A stretch of 64,000 nucleotides of DNA from Sipunculus nudus (Eukaryota; Annelida; Sipuncula; Golfingiida; Sipunculidae). Positions 58,033 to 64,000 of this stretch are shown piece after piece. The translations under genes and the position numbers were made by a program. How positions within the stretch are numbered: position 1 is the first letter of the stretch; each line of letters starts with the position of its first letter. The notes beneath the pieces were generated by a model. It did not search any database. It saw only the letters and a program-made list of their open reading frames with translations, and was not told the DNA's origin. The stretch lies in the NCBI GenBank assembly GCA_026874595.1, contig CM049313.1, positions 70,176,659-70,240,658 of the forward strand, read 5' to 3'.

Positions 58033-60727
58033 GTAAGTAAATAAATTATCAGTTTAAATTGTAGTATATTATAATATTAGTGTTGTATGTACTTTAAAAC
58101 AACAAAAAAATAGAATATCTACAGGTATTTTAAATGATATAAATATCCTAAATGATATGTTGTCTACGTGATTGGCTTAATTTGTATGAATACCTTGATA
58201 GCGTCTAACCTTGGAGTCTTTATGGTGGGTATTCCCGGTAGATGGCGCTTACCATCCACCACATCTAAACACTTTTTTAAGAGCTTCGGTGTTATCCTAA
58301 ACAGTATCAGACACATCATTATTGAGCAAGCAAACAATAATTGTTGCAGTTAAGATATTAGACCACACACCTTTTGGTGTACGCATTTGAAATTTTTGTT
58401 TGAGGGAAGGTACAAGTCTAATATCCTACAGAGCTGGATTACAAGAACCAATTTCCACACAGGAAGCGTCTCAACAAACTTGGAATAGATCAGTGTCGCG
58501 TAAGCCAAATAAGCAGTTAGTATCAAATAAGCAATTTTCTAATCACCTGAACTTGCTCAGAACCTGAAGCAGGTAAGTACCGATGTCATATCAAAGATTA
58601 ATAATCTCAATAATCCAGGCCTTTCTAGGGGCATTATTTCTGCTCTCTTCCACAATAATATATTATTAATATTTTTTCTTAATATTATTATTTAATATAT
58701 TATATTTATAAATGATATTTTTTCTAATGAAATTTCCCTTTCTAACACAATTTATAATACAGACAGTACATAACTGCCCCCTCCCATTCAAACTTTTAAT
58801 GAAAAAGTCCCCAACTCAAGCATTGGAAAAACAGTATTGTCACTTCATCTCCAACTTCCAAGTGGATATCCTTCACATTACGTCATAAGCACCAGGCTTA
58901 ATATTCAGGCCATATTTCTTGGATTATGGGTGTTACAAAAACATAAATGCACATTTAAGAATGTTTATTGATCCATTAAAATTAAATGGCTTAGATGTTC
59001 CTTACAAGTTTCCCAAATATGATGTGTACACATACATATCTTTGACATTGTCAGTTTTTGAAACCAGACGCAAATCAATGGCCAGCCCGATTCACTCTCT
59101 CACTTCATGAGTCATGGGTAACTGTTTTATTGTTTAATAATGTCACAACTAATGAAATTTTCAATTCAGTAAATTTCATGATCATTGGATGTATTACTTT
59201 GATGATTTAGGAGATCAATTGAATAATGTTCATTACAGGATGGCCTTGTTTTGTAGCAAACAGCTTGATAAAGGAACTTTGAAATTCACATGATGTATTA
59301 ACCTTTAAGTTTGAAATCATTTTGTGTACTGAATTCTTTTACTGAGAATTAAGCTGACTCTTTTAGAAATATAGGTTTCAAGGACTCTAATCTGTGACCA
59401 AGAAGTTTAATTAAGTGCATAAAAAGTCTGGAGTGCCCTTAAGGTATGAACTGGTACATGTTATAACTTACATATGTACCTAAAAATATATCAAATTACA
59501 AATTCAAAGAAATGACCATAAAAAATACCACGCTGGGTACATTCTTGTTTGCTATACTTCAGAAAATTACAAGCAAGTGAAACTACATGCTACAACTAGT
59601 TTGGTCTTTAACCTCTGTAATAAAATGGTCATTTTGTATTGTATAATACTGTTGACCTGCACTCAGTAACTCCAGGAAGGAGGGTGGCGGCTTATAAGTC
59701 CATACCACATGACAGCAATCTATCCAGCCATCAACAAAATCTGTTTTCACAGACAAGACACTTGCTTTCAGTACAAAACCCATCAATGGTCAAGCTATCT
59801 GACTGGAGCAGCTATCAGCACAGTGCAGGGGTCAATGCTGTTGTGTTACAGGCTCTGGAGAGGGTAAAGTGTTGTCAGATCATTTATGGCAGTATCAGCA
59901 ACACCCATCCCAGCCCTTCCAGTCATGAGAGTGAGCTGATGTGCTGTAACTGTCATAATCAGCAGCGCATTGACTCAGCACATGTGGTCAGAGTGTTCAC
60001 ATTGTGTAACCTTATGATAGCCTATCTGTTCCTGTAGTGGCCATTACTGGATAAAGTGTCCCGTACAAGTGCACTGAAGACTACTCAAGTGGCTTAAGCA
60101 CTGGTTATCTCAAACCTAAATTATTTAGGTGTCTAGACTTGGTAAACAAACCAGAAGTATCCAGATCCAGTAACAACAACCCCAGGTAAAAGTAACCTGT
60201 TCCAATAACAAACCTAAAGTGCACACAGGTGATTCTTTGCTCATCATCATCAAGTGGTATTTACTTAAGATTCATTGACAAAATTCCATGACTTTGTTCT
60301 TGAGGTGTTTTATTCTGCTTCACTGGTCTCCTACTGCTTGAGAATAATTGGTATGTTGAGTACTTACTTGTGTGCAGAGAAACAAAGGCAACATTTTCCA
60401 GATTAATGAGGCACTTTTTTGTTCAAAAATAGAGAAAGATAATCTCAGTTCTCATAAACATAAGCATACAATACTTGTTCGGTGTATGTATAAATATGAG
60501 AAAACCCTGTACCAGTATTATATACAGTGGCTGTAACCAGATCCAATCAGTGACAGAAAAGTAGTGAATATATCATAACCATATATGTATTAATTACAGA
60601 TGTGTCTTTAATATGGGTCCCTCTGTAAAAATATTTCGAGATAACAGGGTACCTTATACTTGGCGCAGGTACAATATTGGTACATGAGTTTTGAGTACTG
60701 ACCAACCATCCCCCCATCCTATACCAG
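58033..60727 (+). other. Intron 2 of the ADAMTS gene, proximal part
   Basis: No next ADAMTS exon (propeptide end, furin site or HExxH) was found between the donor at 58033 and the window end. The stretch is AT-rich and slightly richer in unique-looking sequence than intron 1. An open frame at 59639-60037 is described separately. Confidence 0.5.
59639..60037 (+). other. Unrecognised open frame of 132 codons
   Basis: The frame includes KLSDWSSYQHSAGVNAVVLQ and later CCNCHNQQRIDSAHVV. Possible splice signals are present (AGGAAGG near 59672 and GAGAGGGTAAAG near 59861). No family is recognised and the composition is not clearly coding. It could be a chance frame, a fragment of an old mobile-element gene, or an exon of an unknown transcript. 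Confidence 0.2.
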
Positions 60728-62486
60728 GAGAGGTGCTTTTCTTGTATTCTCCCTCCAAGACAGGTTCATCTTCATTTGTACTCTTGCCTGGACAGATTTT
60801 CTATTTGTGGTTCCCACCAGAGTAGGTTCTTCACTTTGTTTTCCTATAAGGACAGGTTCTTCTCTTTGTTTTATATCCAGGACAGGTTCTTGTCTTTGTG
60901 TTTTACAATTTGGACAGGTTCTTCTCATTATGTTTTCCCACCAGGACAGGTTCTTCTCATCACTTTTTTCCACCAGGAAAGTTTCTTCTCTTCATTTTCT
61001 AACCAGGGCAGGTTCTTCAATTTCTGTTTCCCCATGAGGATATGTTCATCTTTGTGTTTTCCCACAAGGACAGGTTCTTTTAATTATGTTTCCCACCAGG
61101 ACAGGTTCTTCTCTTTGTTTTCCTTTCAGGACAGGTTCTTATTTTAGTGTTTTTCCAACAGGACAGGTTCTGCTCTTTGTGTTTACCCAACAGGACAGGT
61201 TCTTCTTGTTATGTTTTCCCACTAGGACGGGTTCTTCTCTTTGTTTTCCCATCAGGACAAGTTCTTCTTTTAGTGTTTTTCCAACAGGACAGGTTCTCCT
61301 CTTTGTGTTTTCCCACCAGGACAGGTTCTTCTCCTTATGTTTTCCCACTAGGACGGGTTCTTCTCTTGTTTTCCCATCAGGATAGTCTCTTTTTGTTTTC
61401 AAACAGGACAGGGTCTTCTCTTTGTTTTCCTACCAAGACAGGTTCTTCTCTTTTTTTTTTCCCATCATGACAGGTTCTTTTCTTTGTTTTCTCACCTGGA
61501 CAGGTTCTTATCTTTGTGTTTTCCGGTGAGGATATGTTCTCATCTTTGTGTTTTCTCACACACACAGGTTCTTCCTATTGTGTTTCCCACCAGGACAGGT
61601 TCTTCACTTTGTTTTTTTCCCAACAGGACAGTGTCTTCTCTTTGTTTTCCCACCAGGACAGGTTCTTATCTTTGTGTTTTCGGGTGAGGATATGTTCTCT
61701 TCTTTGTGTTTTCCCACACAGATAGGTTCTTCTTCTAATTGTGTTTCCCACCAGGACAAGTTCTTCACTTTGTTTTCCATTCAGGACAGGTTCTTCTTTT
61801 GTGTTTTCCCAACAGGACAGGTTCTCCTCTTTGTGTTTTTTCCCAAAAGGACAGGTTCTTCACATTATGTTTTCCCACCAGGACAGGTTCTTCTCTTTGT
61901 GTTTTCCCACAGGATAGGTTTTTCTCATTACATTTTTCCACTAGGACAGGTTCTTCTCATCACTTTTTTCCCACCAGGACAGGTTCTTCTCTTCATTTTC
62001 TAACCAGGACAGGTTCTTCAATTTGTGTTTTCCCATAAGGATATGTTCTCTTCTTTGTGTTTTCCCACAAGGACAGGTTCTTCTAATTGTGTTTCCCACT
62101 AGGACAGGTTCTTCTTTTTGTTTTCCCTTCAGGACAGGTTCTTCTTTTTGTGTTCCCAACAGGACGGGTTTGCCTTTTTGTGTTTTCTCACCAGGACAGG
62201 TTTTTCTCTTTGTTTACTCACTAGGACAGGTTCTCCTCTTTGTGTTTTTCATTAGGACAGTTTCTCTTTGTTTTCCCACCTCGATAGGTTCTTCTCTTTT
62301 TTCCCCACAAGGATATGTTCTCCTCTTTGTGTTTCTCCATGAGGACATGTTCTCCTCTTTGTGTTTTTCCATGAGGACATTTTCTCCACTTTGTGCTTTC
62401 CCATGAGGACATTTTCTCCACTTTGTGTTTCCCACTAGGACAGGTTTTTCTCTTTTTTTTCCCTTCAGGACAAGTTCTTCTCTGTA
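60728..62486 (+). repeat. Minisatellite of about 31 bp, roughly 55 units, 1.76 kb
   Basis: Units follow TTTTCCCACCAGGACAGGTT plus CTTCTCTTTGTG, with lengths of about 24-37 bp and substitutions. The + strand is pyrimidine-rich, so few stops occur and many false frames appear on both strands (TGSSLCFPTR and KNLSWWEN types). Blocks of several units recur as larger segments (for example the region from about 60940 resembles that from about 61940), showing higher-order duplication. Confidence 0.93.
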
Positions 62487-64000
62487 TGGTTAATTCATCA
62501 ATTTGATGAACTGACATGTGTACAGTGTTTAATAGATTCATTGAAAAGATTGTATCCATGTACGCATGTTTACTTATGATGTACCTTGGGCTGTTTATGG
62601 TACTTAGTGCTAGATGGAAAAACACTATAATTCTAACAGCCACAGGAGAAGAGAACAGCTGTTTAAAGCAGGACTATCTGTATAATTGCTTGGTGTCTGT
62701 AAAAAAACCAAAACAAAGGAAATCAAAAAAGCTCACAGTGATACCTAGTGTCACAATACATCTGTCATGTATCAGTGGCTCTTTTTGGCTTACTAGAAGT
62801 ATTGCTGATGCATCTTACATGGTAAATAAGCACATGTTGAGATTCCAAGGATTTTTTTTTAGAATTTATGTCATCTTCATATATTTTTTTCTAGAAAAGG
62901 AATCTTTTGTGTATTTAAATAAGCCTTTTGTAAGTTTAGAGTTAAAGTAATAATTTAAAGTTTAAAGAAATTTCCACTTTAAATGCTCTTATTTTTTTCT
63001 TATGCTGGGAAGGGTCTTGGGGCTGGTTTTTTTTTTTTTTTTTGTTCTCAGATGTTTTTCATTGTATCTCCAGACTGAAGGTCAGGGAAACTAGTTTCAG
63101 CATAATTGCACTGACCTTAAGTGTTTGTTGGTAAGGTAACCAACAAAAAAAATTTGATTCAAATTTTCTTTTAATTGTGCATAGGCATATTTATTGGGCA
63201 GATTTCTTTCCATTGAACAAGACAAGTGGCTCCACCTATTCGGCACATCAGAAGACAGATCTATGCCAATGTGATTAGTTGGGGCAGCTGCAAATCTGCC
63301 TCACTTAAGATGTAAATTCAAACCTAACAAGACACTGCAGGTTTTGATTGAATACAGACAAGTGTCACCCCCCTGGCTCTACGTGATAACTTTACAACGG
63401 ATATATCCTATAAAACAATAGGATGGGTTAACGCTCGCCACTTGATTTCATTAATCAAGAAATTAGATCCCGGTGATTACAGGTGACATTTCCAGGTTCT
63501 TTTAAGGACGTGTATAAAAATACCAGACAATCATACACCCAGATCAATAGAAACTATGAGACATCAGGTTAAATTCACAAATATAATTCAAGACAATACT
63601 TACAAAGACGTAGATGTGAGTTTGTGTGCATTGATGTGTCAATACGACAGTCCTTCACATTAAAAATACAGGATATTTACCGAGTCCATGGTTTGTATAA
63701 AAACGATAAAGTCCAGTTCCTTCAGAGATCTCTGGTTACTGTTTTGTGTAGAATCTAGCGTATGGTTAGCACCATATAGTCTTTCTGAGTTTAGCGATCT
63801 TCAACTGATCTTGCTTGACAGCGACCCGTGTAGGATTACGTTCTCAATGTATTGCAATAGCTCTCTTTGTTTACATGAACTAGGCCGGCAGGTGACGAGC
63901 GCGCTCTCTCTATATCGCCAATACGAAGCTCTGTCGGCAGCACGGCTGAGTTCTCATGAGCTGGGTCCTTGCTTCATGTAGAAGCTTGCTTCTATGCCGT
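62487..64000. other. Intron 2 continued, nothing recognised
   Basis: AT-rich to 63.3 kb with poly(T) at 63028-63043. The last 300 bp are GC-richer, with a 97-codon frame (63688-63981) that shows no motif. No further ADAMTS exon is seen. Confidence 0.5.

Noticed and set aside
60719-62643. Many overlapping frames on both strands (TGSSLCFPTR, KNLSWWEN)
   Set aside because: The pyrimidine-rich 31-bp minisatellite has few stop codons. Unit length is not a constant multiple of three, and frames overlap on both strands.
1-64000. CRISPR arrays, operons, prophage or bacterial mobile elements
   Set aside because: No regularly spaced identical repeats with unique spacers and no long prokaryote-type coding; the sequence is eukaryotic in character.

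Overview
This window looks like nuclear DNA from an invertebrate animal, most likely a bivalve mollusc. The evidence is an AT-rich background, long (AT)n, (CT)n and (GA)n microsatellites, almost no long open frames, GT-AG splice signals, and dispersed repeats of bivalve character (a GCTCAGCTGAC-ended element with CCGTCCGTCCG runs, AGGTCA-rich arrays, CCTCCGCC-type repeats). The phylum is an inference. There are no bacterial genes, operons or CRISPR arrays.

Only one protein-coding gene is well supported, an ADAMTS-family secreted metalloprotease on the + strand. Its first coding exon (22677-22773) carries the start codon and a signal peptide and ends at a GTGAGT donor. A second exon (57647-58032) carries the M12B/ADAMTS propeptide between a strong polypyrimidine-CAG acceptor and a GTAAGT donor. 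The phases match (1 base + 2 bases), so a direct join across a 34.9-kb intron gives 161 codons. The catalytic and ancillary domains must lie beyond the right edge. A TATA-like motif near 22380 and a leader with three short repeats precede the start codon.

The rest is non-coding and dominated by mobile elements and tandem repeats. From left to right: a possible hAT-type element (2.6-3.5 kb); a 277-bp tandem array with GGTGGCGCCACC palindromes (5.4-6.1 kb); a foldback element with about 0.27-kb inverted repeats and a perfect 9-bp target duplication, Mutator-like (10.98-12.96 kb); a decayed tRNA-type SINE (15.1 kb); an inverted-repeat-bounded element with four 335-bp units bearing CTCF-like motifs (17.5-19.4 kb); and a hAT-type MITE full of TACCTG hexamers with a perfect 8-bp target duplication (19.7-20.2 kb). 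Inside intron 1: two copies of a GCTCAGCTGAC...CACTTG element (38.1-40.5 and 48.3-48.9 kb), a PIF/Harbinger-type MITE (41.2 kb), a 28-bp array built from a hAT-like end (43.6 kb), an old 1.5-kb tandem duplication (45.3-49.05 kb), and two related TCCCCAGACAA-ended elements (52.0 and 54.3 kb). Intron 2 holds a 1.76-kb, roughly 31-bp minisatellite whose units each resemble a 3' splice site.

The most striking object is a 414-bp miniature LTR retrotransposon (TRIM) at 55665-56078, read on the minus strand. Its 145-bp LTRs differ at only two positions, it has an 18-base primer site matching tRNA-Leu(UAG) and a polypurine tract, it has no coding capacity, and each LTR carries tRNA-type A and B boxes plus a T4 stop, so the LTRs look like RNA polymerase III units. 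It resembles in concept the plant Cassandra elements, which carry 5S promoters, but with a tRNA-type promoter.
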